A DNA stretch of 31,583 nucleotides from DASUFP01 sp036274495 (GTDB taxonomy: Bacteria; Bacteroidota; Bacteroidia; AKYH767-A; OLB10): assembly GCA_036274495.1 (NCBI GenBank), contig DASUFP010000087.1, positions 1 to 31,583 on the forward strand, in the 5' to 3' direction. Position 1 is the stretch's first letter; every line of letters begins with the position of its first letter. Positions 1 through 8,321 of this stretch are shown one piece after another. Position numbers and translations under genes: made by a program. The notes under the pieces are model-generated. The model had not been told where the DNA came from and did not search any database. It was given only the letters and a program-made list of their open reading frames with translations.

Positions 1-140
1 AGACACGCTTTATGTGATTCACCTGGTTCAACCTTTCCTCCGGGGAATTCCCATTTCCCGGGTAATGACATATTAGCCCCCCGTTTCGCACACAAAACAA
101 GATGATCAAGTTCTATAATAGCACAAGTGACAACTAACAT
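1..140 (-). CDS. NUDIX hydrolase, MutT-like (partial, runs off left edge)
   Basis: This is the N-terminal 46 codons of a gene that continues past the left edge. From the ATG at 140 the translation begins MLVVTCAIIE and continues to WEFPGGKVEPGES, which is the start of a NUDIX box (GG..EPGES; the REUxEExGU half lies outside). The segment LPGKWEFPGGKVEPGE is typical of (deoxy)nucleoside triphosphate pyrophosphohydrolases of the MutT type, which hydrolyse oxidised or non-canonical nucleotides. The gene lies 45 bp downstream of the glycosyltransferase gene on the same strand. It is probably a housekeeping gene unrelated to the glycan locus. Substrate cannot be judged from this fragment. Confidence 0.82.
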   Translation of the reverse strand, partial: MLVVTCAIIELDHLVLCAKRGANMSLPGKWEFPGGKVEPGESHKAC

Positions 141-185
141 GTAAAGTGATTTCCTGAATGGTAATAAATAATCTGTTCTATTATG

Positions 186-1301
186 TTAATCTTTAGTCGA
201 TTGAAGTTGCTCAAGTTTTGTTAACAGCTCTTTTCCAAATTGATCCCAGTTGAATTGTTTAACGTGTTGTAATCCTTTTTCTGAAAGCCGATTGCGTAAT
301 TCGGGCTGCTGAACTATTTTTAACATCAAGTCCGACAATGCTTGTGTGTCTGCCGCATTAAAATAAAGTGCTCCTGCGCCACCAGCTTCACTCAGGCTTG
401 AATTATCGGATGTAATCACCGGTATTCCGCACGATAGCGATTCAGCTACAGGAAATCCGAATCCCTCGTAAAGAGAAGGATATATCGTCGCCAGAGCATT
501 TGAATACAAGGACTGTAACTCCTGTTCAGGTACATATCCGGTAAGTGCTATCTCATTTCTGTAGGGATGAGATGCAAGGGCTTCAAAAAAGGAATCAGCT
601 TTCCACCCCTTGCCACCGCATATTACAAGACCGGTATCAGATGATGTATTTGATTTGAATAAAGTAAAAGCTTCGAGCAATACTATCAGGTTTTTACGCG
701 GTTCGATTGTTCCGGCCGAAAGAAAATAATTCTTGCTGAATGCGGGTGGGATGGATTGAGGTTTTGTTTTTGTTGCAGAATAAGTACTGCTGATTCCGGG
801 ATATATACGTTTCACTTTTTTGCAATTGTCAGGAAACACATTGCAAACATCACGTGATGTGTTTTCGGAATTGGTGATAATCAAATCAGCATGATTCAAA
901 ATGCGTTTCAAAAACAATTTCTGAAGTACCTGGCTATGCCATCTGTGTAATTTGGGAAAGAGCAATGGGGTAAGATCGTGAATTACCGTAGCACGTCTGA
1001 CGCTGCCGGGAAGGTTAAAAGGTCCAAAGTGTGCGGGTTCGATTACAACATCAACATTTAAAGCACGTAAGACCAATGGGACAATAAAAAACAGCCGTAT
1101 TGAAGCAAAGCCTATGGGTAGCCTGATATTTGGAATGGCAATTTGCCGGACACCGTACAATTCAGGATCTGTTTTTTCACGGATCAGTATTAGTTCATGG
1201 CCGGCGTTATTTCTGATTAATGCTTGCACCATTTCTCTGGTATATACATGCACACCCGCGTTTTGGTTATCAATAGGATCGGCTAACAGGGCAATGCGCA
1301 T
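186..1301 (-). CDS. GT4-family glycosyltransferase
   Basis: A 371-residue cytosolic GT-B glycosyltransferase of the GT4 (group 1) type, which transfers a sugar from a nucleotide-sugar donor to a growing glycan. The N-terminal acceptor half starts with MRIALLAD and carries an 'AGVHVY' glycine loop near residue 15. The C-terminal donor half has GTIEPRKNL (about 197-205) and the family's E-x7-E motif: LYEGFGFPVAES, with E279 and E287. It has no signal peptide or membrane span. The start is an ATG. It is the last gene of the glycan locus in transcription order and lies 113 bp downstream of the sulfotransferase-GT fusion. Its C-terminal half resembles that of the fusion protein (EPRKNL, YEGFG), so the two may be related by duplication. 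Sugar specificity is unknown. Confidence 0.9.
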   Translation of the reverse strand: MRIALLADPIDNQNAGVHVYTREMVQALIRNNAGHELILIREKTDPELYGVRQIAIPNIRLPIGFASIRLFFIVPLVLRALNVDVVIEPAHFGPFNLPGSVRRATVIHDLTPLLFPKLHRWHSQVLQKLFLKRILNHADLIITNSENTSRDVCNVFPDNCKKVKRIYPGISSTYSATKTKPQSIPPAFSKNYFLSAGTIEPRKNLIVLLEAFTLFKSNTSSDTGLVICGGKGWKADSFFEALASHPYRNEIALTGYVPEQELQSLYSNALATIYPSLYEGFGFPVAESLSCGIPVITSDNSSLSEAGGAGALYFNAADTQALSDLMLKIVQQPELRNRLSEKGLQHVKQFNWDQFGKELLTKLEQLQSTKD

Positions 1302-1414
1302 GGTTTAATTGAAGAGAAATTGTTTTGTATTGTAGTCAGGATGTTTAAAATGTCGGTTTCATTTTTTTGAAGAGCAGGGTTGTCTGTAAATGCCCTGAAT
1401 CAATAACAGATGCT

Positions 1415-3466
1415 TCAGTTTTTATTTATCAGCGATTCATAGACTTTAAGCGTTTCGTAAACTGTTCTTCTCTGACTAAATGTAAATGAATGCCTGTATG
1501 CTTTTTGAGCAAGTTCTTCCCTGAAAGAATTATCTGTAGCCAGTTTATACATGTGCTCTTTGATCTGATCTAAATTTTCCGGATCTGCTGCAAGTCCGCA
1601 ACTGCCTATAATCTCTGTCATTGAGCTGTTGTTGCCATAAATAACCGGGGTACGGCAGCTCATGGCTTCCAGCGGAGGTAGGCCGAATCCCTCATACATT
1701 GAAATGTAGCAGAGGGCAAGTGCATCAGAATATAAAACACTCAGATCTGCGTCTTCGACGTAGCCGGTAAAAATAATATGCGGGTTGTCCAGGTACAATT
1801 CCCTGCTCAAATGCTCTGTTTTCCACCCAAAATTTCCTGAAATAACAAGATTGACCCTTAATTCCGGGTGTTCTTTAAGCAGTTTATTGAAGGCTTTAAT
1901 GGTATTAGGAAGATTTTTACGGGGTTCAATCGTCGACAAGCACAGAAAATAGGGTGTATCTCCAATCTTATATTTAGTACGGATCATCGTACTGAGGCCT
2001 TCATTGATATTTCTCCTGAACAATTCTTTATCAGCTGATTCATAAACCAGATGTATTTTATCTTGCCGAAGATGAGCAAACTTTTGAATGTCGTTGGCCG
2101 TACTGTTTGAAACGGCAATAACATCAATATTTTTTTGGCGAATTAATTCCATTCCCTCTTCGCTTAAAGCGATGTTATGCTTTTCATGAAATTGCGGATG
2201 CGATTCATGGGTCAGGTCGTGGACGGTAACAAGAAATTTATGCTGAACAGCCTGTAAATGTGTTACATTTTGAGGAAGCGGGATATGTATAAGGTCAACC
2301 GACATTTTTTTTAATTCAAATTCATGAAACAAGTTCAGCTCTTTTTCCACAGATTGTTTTCGTTGAACTCTTTTCAGTAACACCCTGGCGTCAGTATTTC
2401 TGTATATCGAGGCACCTTTATTATAAATAAACTCCGGCAGGAGCAAGCGAATCACCTTTTTAATTCCCATCAGAACTTTCTCGTAGTTCAACAGCTCATC
2501 TACATCCGGTTTAATAATGTGGCGAAATCGTTCAAAGGGTAAAAAGCGTTTACCTATCAGCAATTCAAACTCCCATCCCGGAGCCCCGTGATTAATAACT
2601 TCTTCAAATCCCTTCAACAGGTGAATCAGATACCGTTTCACGCCATCAGCAGACATTTGAGTAAGTTTGGCTGATTCAATTACAACTTTTCTTTTTCGGG
2701 TGTACTTGGGTGGCACTTCCAGTCCTAACAACTGCATGGCTTTATAATCGAGCAGGGGAGTTTGGCCGATTGAGCCTTCAATAGTCTCATAGCCCAGTGT
2801 CTCCAGCATACTTCCATGGTAATTCCAAAAGAGATCCTGGATATCAGGGGGCATCTCCGTTTTCCAGCTCCCTTTCCGGCCTTTGCGGAAGAACTTGCCG
2901 GCAAATTCCTCCTTATCGAATTTTGGATCTACAAGTTTTGATGTGCCCCCATATTTAGGTTTACCCGATTTCATTTGTTCGAAAGTCGGCAGGTTGTCCC
3001 AGTTTGGAGCAGGAAGAGGAATCAATGCCTCAACTCTTTTAAAAGTTGCTTTCGGATCCGCAATCAGATCCTCATATTTAATAATCAGCTGAGCGCGATT
3101 TACCCAGGACTTTACATTTTCGGACCATCCTCCGAAAAAGCTTCCTTCTGCCGCAACAATCGCTTCCTTGAGATTATGCATATAATCCGATCCGGGCATA
3201 ACCAAATCTGAGCGGTGATGAGCAATTGAGACAACAGCATCCCTGCCATCCCTCACCAGGTAAATAGCGGGAATGGAGGGGTCGGCAGGTTCCAGTTCGT
3301 GGGGCTGTAAATGTGTTTTTACAAAACGGAACGAATCGTAACCCTCATCAACAGGATAGGCAGATTCCTTGTGCCAGGTACTTGATTCAATTCCATAAAC
3401 ATAATATAATATGTTACGGAAATAGGTGTTCCCTGATCTGGGAAATGAGGCAATCCAGCAATCCAT
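1415..3466 (-). CDS. Sulfotransferase-GT4 glycosyltransferase fusion protein
   Basis: A 683-residue two-domain protein. Residues 1 to about 235 form a PAPS-dependent sulfotransferase. The 5'-phosphosulfate loop is SFPRSGNTY (7-15), the 3'-phosphate site is YLVRDGRDAVVS (69-80), and FFRKGRKGSWK (192-202) matches the C-terminal RKGxxGDWK motif with Ser in place of Asp. Residues from about 260 to 683 form a GT-B glycosyltransferase of GT4 type: STIEPRKNL (511-519) and YEGFGLPPLEAM with the E-x7-E pair E592/E600. No membrane span is seen, so it acts in the cytosol before export. The start codon overlaps the stop of the upstream sulfotransferase by one base (TAATG), so the two are probably translationally coupled. 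The fusion implies sugar addition and sulfation of the same glycan intermediate. No stop or frame change separates the domains. Confidence 0.88.
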   Translation of the reverse strand: MDCWIASFPRSGNTYFRNILYYVYGIESSTWHKESAYPVDEGYDSFRFVKTHLQPHELEPADPSIPAIYLVRDGRDAVVSIAHHRSDLVMPGSDYMHNLKEAIVAAEGSFFGGWSENVKSWVNRAQLIIKYEDLIADPKATFKRVEALIPLPAPNWDNLPTFEQMKSGKPKYGGTSKLVDPKFDKEEFAGKFFRKGRKGSWKTEMPPDIQDLFWNYHGSMLETLGYETIEGSIGQTPLLDYKAMQLLGLEVPPKYTRKRKVVIESAKLTQMSADGVKRYLIHLLKGFEEVINHGAPGWEFELLIGKRFLPFERFRHIIKPDVDELLNYEKVLMGIKKVIRLLLPEFIYNKGASIYRNTDARVLLKRVQRKQSVEKELNLFHEFELKKMSVDLIHIPLPQNVTHLQAVQHKFLVTVHDLTHESHPQFHEKHNIALSEEGMELIRQKNIDVIAVSNSTANDIQKFAHLRQDKIHLVYESADKELFRRNINEGLSTMIRTKYKIGDTPYFLCLSTIEPRKNLPNTIKAFNKLLKEHPELRVNLVISGNFGWKTEHLSRELYLDNPHIIFTGYVEDADLSVLYSDALALCYISMYEGFGLPPLEAMSCRTPVIYGNNSSMTEIIGSCGLAADPENLDQIKEHMYKLATDNSFREELAQKAYRHSFTFSQRRTVYETLKVYESLINKN

Positions 3467-4119
3467 TAATTCATAGCGTTATTATGGTTTGCAGAAACTT
3501 TCCTGTACAGTTCTGTGTCCAGTGAATTAAGTAAGGCAATCTTATTGAGTACTTCCGGAGGATATGTTTCGATTGAATGTAAACCGCGGTTAACATTTAA
3601 TTTAGGAATATCAAACGATTTCCAATTCAGTTTTTCCCCCAATGTGCGTAAGTCCTTTTCGAAATATTCCATAATGCCAACGAAGAAAAAATCATCCGGG
3701 GGAAGTCCGTCAATAAATTTACTCATTCTGTTACGGCTGGTTTCCATTTCTGCGTATTGAAGTAACGTTTCATCACTTCGCAATTTCAACTCAGAGTCAA
3801 CCGGCGCTTCAGCAATTCGTTTTTTAAAGAAATTGTAATTAGAAATCACTCTTTCGACCGGATTGCGCACCCAGGTAATGATTTTTGGCTGGTATTTCAG
3901 GTGCAATTCACGAATCTCCTTATAGGTAAAATGACCATGAATAACTTTTTTACCAGTATCAAGAGCGGCTAAAAATTGTTCAATTTCAGGAATGGATTTG
4001 TTGGGAAAAAGCTTACGGTCGAAATGGGCGACGTTATTTTCTCCATATACGGATTTCAGTACGGCCAGAAAGCTTCTTCCCGCTGTTTTTGGTATATGGA
4101 TGGAAATAAATTCAATCAT
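3466..4119 (-). CDS. Carbohydrate sulfotransferase (sulfotransferase family 2-like)
   Basis: A 217-residue protein expected to transfer sulfate from PAPS to a sugar hydroxyl. It carries the PAPS 5'-phosphosulfate loop HIPKTAGRSF (8-17), an HGHF segment (61-64), and the 3'-phosphate motif TWVRNPVERVISNY (82-95, with R85 and S93). The HIPKTAG loop is typical of the sulfotransferase_2 family, which includes carbohydrate and heparan 2-O-sulfotransferases. There is no signal peptide or membrane anchor, so it should act in the cytosol, unlike the Golgi enzymes of eukaryotes. It abuts the upstream paralogue exactly (TAAATG) and shares HIPKTAGxSF, LKSVYG and HGHF with it, which points to tandem duplication. 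The acceptor position is unknown. Confidence 0.85.
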   Translation of the reverse strand: MIEFISIHIPKTAGRSFLAVLKSVYGENNVAHFDRKLFPNKSIPEIEQFLAALDTGKKVIHGHFTYKEIRELHLKYQPKIITWVRNPVERVISNYNFFKKRIAEAPVDSELKLRSDETLLQYAEMETSRNRMSKFIDGLPPDDFFFVGIMEYFEKDLRTLGEKLNWKSFDIPKLNVNRGLHSIETYPPEVLNKIALLNSLDTELYRKVSANHNNAMN

Positions 4120-4809
4120 TTAAACCGAAAATTTATTGTCCCGTATCCGTAGTGCTTCCCGGTACAACTCTAGGTCTTCCATATTTAATTCACGAATTTC
4201 TTCCAGTATTTCAGTCGGTAATTCAATTGGCCTCCCTTCCGTTTTATTGTGAAACAACACTTCCGGAATCGATTTCCAACCGAGCACTTGCGATAATCTC
4301 GTCACCTCTTCATGAAAATTTTCCTGAATGCCGATAAAGTCAAACGTTTCAAGCGGTTTTCCTTTCAGGAATTTTGATTGCCTGTTGCGGTTAATATCCA
4401 CTCTGGCATATTCGATCAGCGATCGCTGCATTTTACTCAGGATATTCAGATTTTTCTTATCCTCGTTCAGGATTTCCTTCAGCCTTGATTCAAGGTAATA
4501 GAAATTGGATAAAACCCGTTTTACCGGATCACGAACCCAGGTGATGAATTTATAATGTTCCGGCAATTGAAAGACTGAGGTTAGTATTTCGTAATGAAAA
4601 TGACCGTGAATTACTTTGCTGGGAGGTAATTGTTTCGCTGAATAAATTTCCTCGTTCAATCTGACAACACCATTATTATTAATGTCAAACCGGACCACAT
4701 TTTTATCTCCATAAACACTTTTTAGTATGTTTCTAAAAGAAGTTCCTGCAGTTTTAGGGATGTGTAACGAAATTATTTCGGGTGATTTAGTTCTTTTAAA
4801 AAAATTCAT
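4120..4809 (-). CDS. Carbohydrate sulfotransferase, tandem paralogue
   Basis: A 229-residue PAPS-dependent sulfotransferase. The motifs are HIPKTAGTSF (16-25, 5'-phosphosulfate loop), HGHF (68-71) and TWVRDPVKRVLSNF (90-103, 3'-phosphate site). It is clearly related to the neighbour at 3466-4119, with the same motif order and spacing and the same ending style (LELYREA versus TELYRKV). It has ten or so extra residues at the N-terminus, MNFFKRTKSP, with no membrane span. It lies 12 bp downstream of the ABC transporter ATPase gene, so it is probably in the same transcript as the exporter. Two divergent copies suggest two different sulfation positions or residues. Confidence 0.85.
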   Translation of the reverse strand: MNFFKRTKSPEIISLHIPKTAGTSFRNILKSVYGDKNVVRFDINNNGVVRLNEEIYSAKQLPPSKVIHGHFHYEILTSVFQLPEHYKFITWVRDPVKRVLSNFYYLESRLKEILNEDKKNLNILSKMQRSLIEYARVDINRNRQSKFLKGKPLETFDFIGIQENFHEEVTRLSQVLGWKSIPEVLFHNKTEGRPIELPTEILEEIRELNMEDLELYREALRIRDNKFSV

Positions 4810-4821
4810 TTCAGCAAATTT

Positions 4822-5604
4822 TTAGCTAACAGGCAATGATGTGCAATTTCGTAAATAGTAGTCTATTCCTCCTTTGACATCAGGTGAATCATAGATAAAT
4901 TCTCCTTTATTCATTACAATTATTCTGTTAGCCAGGGTGGCAATTCTGTTTAAATTATGTGTGATAAATATTATTCCGCACTTACCGGAGATAGATTCGA
5001 GATTTTTGTAGCACTTGGCACGAAACGCTGCGTCTCCTACCGAAAGGCCTTCGTCAATAATAAGAATATCGGGTTCGGAAGCTACCGCAATGGAATAGCC
5101 TAAACGCGATTGCATGCCCGTAGAGTAGGTGCCATAAGGTGCATCAATAAATTCTTCCAGCTCCGAGAAACGGATGATCCAGTCTATTTTACTTTCCAGT
5201 TTTTCCCGGGACATACCAAACATACCCGCTTTCACATAAATGTTTTCTCTTCCTGTAAAGTGCGGATGCATACCGGTTTTAACCGCGAATAAACTTGAAA
5301 GAGTGCCGTTCACTTCTACACGGCCCTCATTTAACGGGTAAATGCCGGACAAAATGCGCATAAAGGTCGATTTGCCACAACCATTATTGCCGAGGATACT
5401 CAGAATATCGCCACGGTGTAATTCAAGACTGATGTTTTTTATAGCCCAAAATTCTCTGTTCCGCAGCCGTGTGTTTTGTAATGGAATGCCGAATATCAAC
5501 CTGTTGAGATCTCTCATGCCATTAATCATACTCCACTTCAGATCTTTACTGAATTTTTTACTGACACCGTTAGCTTTAATAAGCAGCTCTTTTTGGTTGA
5601 TCAT
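4822..5604 (-). CDS. Polysaccharide ABC exporter ATPase (Wzt/TagH-type, short form)
   Basis: A 260-residue ATP-binding subunit of an ABC exporter for surface polysaccharide (Wzt/KpsT/TagH group). It has Walker A GNNGCGKST (72-80), the family-specific signature YSTGMQSRL (160-168, in place of LSGGQ), Walker B ILIIDE (180-185) and the switch histidine H216 in FITHN. The N-terminal REFWAIKNISLEL is typical of polysaccharide exporters. The protein ends shortly after the nucleotide-binding domain, so it lacks the C-terminal glycan-recognition domain of long Wzt proteins such as E. coli O9a. It is therefore more like KpsT/TagH, where export is not gated by a terminal cap. It starts 4 bp downstream of the permease gene. 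Confidence 0.92.
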   Translation of the reverse strand: MINQKELLIKANGVSKKFSKDLKWSMINGMRDLNRLIFGIPLQNTRLRNREFWAIKNISLELHRGDILSILGNNGCGKSTFMRILSGIYPLNEGRVEVNGTLSSLFAVKTGMHPHFTGRENIYVKAGMFGMSREKLESKIDWIIRFSELEEFIDAPYGTYSTGMQSRLGYSIAVASEPDILIIDEGLSVGDAAFRAKCYKNLESISGKCGIIFITHNLNRIATLANRIIVMNKGEFIYDSPDVKGGIDYYLRNCTSLPVS

Positions 5605-5608
5605 CTCT

Positions 5609-6460
5609 TTACAGTGTTATTTTTTCGAATACTACCGGGCTTGAAACGGTAAAGAAACGAAATGAGAAAAGCAAAAAGAGTAAAGCGCCTGCCGAGCAAA
5701 TTATAAACAATTCGAAATCCGGAAATCCTTGTCCTAACAATATACTTCGCGGAAAATTGATAAGATAGGTAAGCGGATTGTACGACATTATTGTTTGAAG
5801 TGTAATATTGTTTACCGTATAGGCGAATACGACAGGCGTGATGTATTTAAGCAGTTCCAGGGAATTATCAAAAAGCGTTGTAAAGTCAACGGCAACAATC
5901 TTAAGAACTGAAAATAATAACCCTAATCCTGTGCCAAGACACATCAGCGGAATAAGTGCTAATGGAAACAATAAAGCTGTAACAGTGAAGGAGACATTGT
6001 AATACATCAAAACAACCAGGGAGAGTAAAAAGGGTATCAAAAAATTGACGGTAGAAATAATTATTTTTTCAATTACAATAATTATATGCGGGAAATTGTT
6101 CTGCAGCAGTTCGCTTCCTCTTCCGGTAAAGGTTTCGCTTATACTTTTGTAAAAGCTGATAAAGAATCCCCATATAGCCTGGCTGAGCAGCACATAAGCG
6201 ACATAGGGAATTTTTGTATCACCGGGATGAAAGAGTCCGGACGATTGCAGCAATACCCATAAAAGAATTGATATTACAGGGCTGATTATTAGCCACGACA
6301 CTCCCAAAAAAGACTTTTTATATTGTTGGGTCAAACCAACAATGGTGAGCCATTTGATTAAGGATTTATATTTTCTGATACTTATAAAAAGGTCTTTCAG
6401 ACTAGAAAGCATCCTGTAAGTGCGGTAGTCATCTGGAGTATAAATCTTAACCGGCTGCAT
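5609..6460 (-). CDS. Polysaccharide ABC exporter permease (Wzm/TagG-type)
   Basis: A 283-residue integral membrane subunit of an ABC-2 type exporter, partner of the ATPase 4 bp downstream. After a short cytosolic N-terminus it shows the conserved 'WLTIVGLTQQYKKSFLGVSW' segment (about 38-57), which corresponds to the R/QYKxSxLGxxW motif of the TagG/Wzm/KpsM group. About six hydrophobic spans follow. The pair would export a lipid-linked or lipid-anchored glycan across the inner membrane. It is the first gene of the exporter-sulfotransferase-GT block; the 307-bp gap upstream, next to the divergent lipoprotein gene, must hold its promoter. Confidence 0.9.
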   Translation of the reverse strand: MQPVKIYTPDDYRTYRMLSSLKDLFISIRKYKSLIKWLTIVGLTQQYKKSFLGVSWLIISPVISILLWVLLQSSGLFHPGDTKIPYVAYVLLSQAIWGFFISFYKSISETFTGRGSELLQNNFPHIIIVIEKIIISTVNFLIPFLLSLVVLMYYNVSFTVTALLFPLALIPLMCLGTGLGLLFSVLKIVAVDFTTLFDNSLELLKYITPVVFAYTVNNITLQTIMSYNPLTYLINFPRSILLGQGFPDFELFIICSAGALLFLLFSFRFFTVSSPVVFEKITL

Positions 6461-6767
6461 CTATGCAAAATACGATGTAAATTTTCTATTAACACAAAAG
6501 CCGCTTTATTTTCTTTAACAGCGTTTGACAATTCCGGATCTGATAAGCCGGTAATATTTATATAGTATTGAAAAACAATAAGATATAATAAAAACAGGCC
6601 ATCAGATCAACCGCTTGCATACTTCGTTTTTCAATCTTCCCGGACTTATTTGTAGTGAACCGGTTCCATTTCAAATGAATTTCCGTGAACAGCTGTAAAG
6701 GGCCGGGGCTTCAGGATTTACAATACTTATGTTATCTTTACGCACATAAAATTCTACCATTCTTTCT
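6461..6767. other. Divergent intergenic region
   Basis: This 307-bp AT-rich gap lies between the minus-strand exporter permease and the plus-strand lipoprotein gene, so it should carry promoters in both directions. I see a perfect 10-bp palindrome GAACCGGTTC at 6657-6666. Its GTGAAC half is repeated directly at 6685-6690, 30 bp from the copy at 6655-6660. A loose match to the Bacteroidota -7 element TAnnTTTG (TATCTTTA) lies at 6733-6740, ahead of the lipoprotein start, without a convincing -33 element. No open reading frame with recognisable features was found here. Confidence 0.4.
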
Positions 6768-7226
6768 ATGAAAAAGGCACTTATCATTATAGCATTTCTG
6801 TTTCCGGCAACACTATTTATATCCTGTGACGGTTCAAAAAAAACAACTGAGAATAAGACTCAGGAAGAGCCGCCTGTTGCTGAGCAAAAAACCGCATCTG
6901 AGCCTGCTGATAAAATGGCTGCCGATGTACATGCCGATGCGCCTGTGGCGAAGGCCCACATTGACAGTCTGAGCGGGAATGATATAGTAGATAGGGTAGC
7001 TAAAAGGCTGACTCCCGCACTGGAGCTGTCAGCAAAACAAAGCACCGATATCACCGCCATTCTTACAACCGCATATACCGGTTCGGGCCGTGATCTTGCA
7101 GCTAAATATGCGGTTGAAGAAGGTCGTAAAATAATGAAGGAATTAACGGTTACTGCTAAAGCCCCTATTGAGCAAACATTGAGTGAAGCTCAGAAAGTTA
7201 AATTTGAGCAGTTTTTGAGTCGTTAA
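6768..7226 (+). CDS. Small lipoprotein of unknown function
   Basis: A 152-residue predicted lipoprotein. The signal peptide MKKALIIIAFLFPATLFISC ends in a lipobox with C20 as the lipidated residue. A low-complexity Lys/Glu/Ala linker (about 21-65) leads to a helical C-terminal domain (about 75-152) with 'LTPALELSAKQSTDI' and 'LSEAQKVKFEQFL', loosely reminiscent of Spy/CpxP-type LTxxQ helices; this is a resemblance only. It is the only plus-strand gene between 1 and 26764 and sits convergent to the glycosyltransferase that ends at 7236, only 9 bp away. Function unknown; a periplasmic chaperone-like or envelope role is a guess. Confidence 0.8.
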   Translation: MKKALIIIAFLFPATLFISCDGSKKTTENKTQEEPPVAEQKTASEPADKMAADVHADAPVAKAHIDSLSGNDIVDRVAKRLTPALELSAKQSTDITAILTTAYTGSGRDLAAKYAVEEGRKIMKELTVTAKAPIEQTLSEAQKVKFEQFLSR

Positions 7227-7235
7227 TGATCGTTT

Positions 7236-8321
7236 TCAGACAGAGCCGTAAAGTTTCAGGTACTCATCTACACTTTTATTCAAATTAAAAGACAGCGGGT
7301 TTTTATATTCCCATTTACCGGAGTATGCTGTCTCCAGTGCATTGAAAAGACCTTCAGCGCTTTGTTCGGCCATTTCTAGAAAGTGTCCGCTAACCACCTC
7401 TTTCAATGACCCCAATCCTGAACTGATAACGGGGACATTTATAAGCGCGGATTCTACTGCTACAAAACAAAAGCCTTCGCTGTGAGAAGGAATAACTACG
7501 CAACTTGATGAAGCAACCTCATCGAATAATTGTTCTTTTGTCAGGTTATGAAAGAGCTCAATATTCTTCTGAATGCCGCTCTTCATTATTTTTCGCATAA
7601 CTTTTTTGAATAACTTTTCGGGGTATGTTGGAATAATGAGCTTAAGCCTGGCTTGAGGATGTGCAGCAATAAATTTTTTTGACGCCTCCAGTAGAAGTTC
7701 AATTCCCTTGGAAATACCCAGTCGTCCAAAAAAGCAGTAGGCAAATTCCTCCGGGGAATGATGCTGAAACTGACGCAACTTCGCTGCATCAAGTCCATTA
7801 TAGATCAGTACAATCTTGTCTGAACGGATTCCATGATTAATAAGCGACTGTCGGGTATATGCTGATACGGCAATATATTTATAAAAGGGAAGTTTCAGGA
7901 TGAGCTGTTCAAACAATTTGAAAGCTCTTAACTGATACCGGGGAGTAAAGGGCAGTTTCATCCATAAATCGCCCCACACCTCATGAAAGGTTATCAGCGT
8001 CTTTTTGGAACAAATTTTACCGGCAATAAATGAAGGGATTGCCGAATTATAAGATGTAGTGTGAATAAAATCCGCAGTTCGTGCCTCTGTAATAATAGTT
8101 GGAATACTGAACACCGTAAACAGAAAGCGGTTGAAGCAGTTTATCCGGATAATTTTTACTTTTTGATACGTTTCCCTTATGGGAACAGCCGAATTGAATT
8201 TGGTTGTTATAACTACAATTTCATGACCTGCTTCGGCCAGGGCAGTGGTCAGACTCAAAAATAATTCTTCAGCGCCGCCAACATAAGGATAAAAGTGTTC
8301 TACAACAAAAACGATTTTCAT
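7236..8321 (-). CDS. GT4-family glycosyltransferase
   Basis: A 361-residue GT-B enzyme of GT4 type. The N-terminal domain begins MKIVFVVEHFYPYVGGAEEL, the standard glycine-rich loop of this family. The donor-binding half has FFGRLGISKGI (about 197-207) and the E-x7-E motif SEGFCFVAVES, with E282 and E290. No membrane span is seen, so it acts on the cytosolic face. The start ATG overlaps the stop of the upstream DUF2304 gene (TGA at 8318-8320) by 4 bp, ATGA, so expression is coupled to the GT2/DUF2304 pair. Sugar donor and linkage unknown. Confidence 0.9.
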   Translation of the reverse strand: MKIVFVVEHFYPYVGGAEELFLSLTTALAEAGHEIVVITTKFNSAVPIRETYQKVKIIRINCFNRFLFTVFSIPTIITEARTADFIHTTSYNSAIPSFIAGKICSKKTLITFHEVWGDLWMKLPFTPRYQLRAFKLFEQLILKLPFYKYIAVSAYTRQSLINHGIRSDKIVLIYNGLDAAKLRQFQHHSPEEFAYCFFGRLGISKGIELLLEASKKFIAAHPQARLKLIIPTYPEKLFKKVMRKIMKSGIQKNIELFHNLTKEQLFDEVASSSCVVIPSHSEGFCFVAVESALINVPVISSGLGSLKEVVSGHFLEMAEQSAEGLFNALETAYSGKWEYKNPLSFNLNKSVDEYLKLYGSV

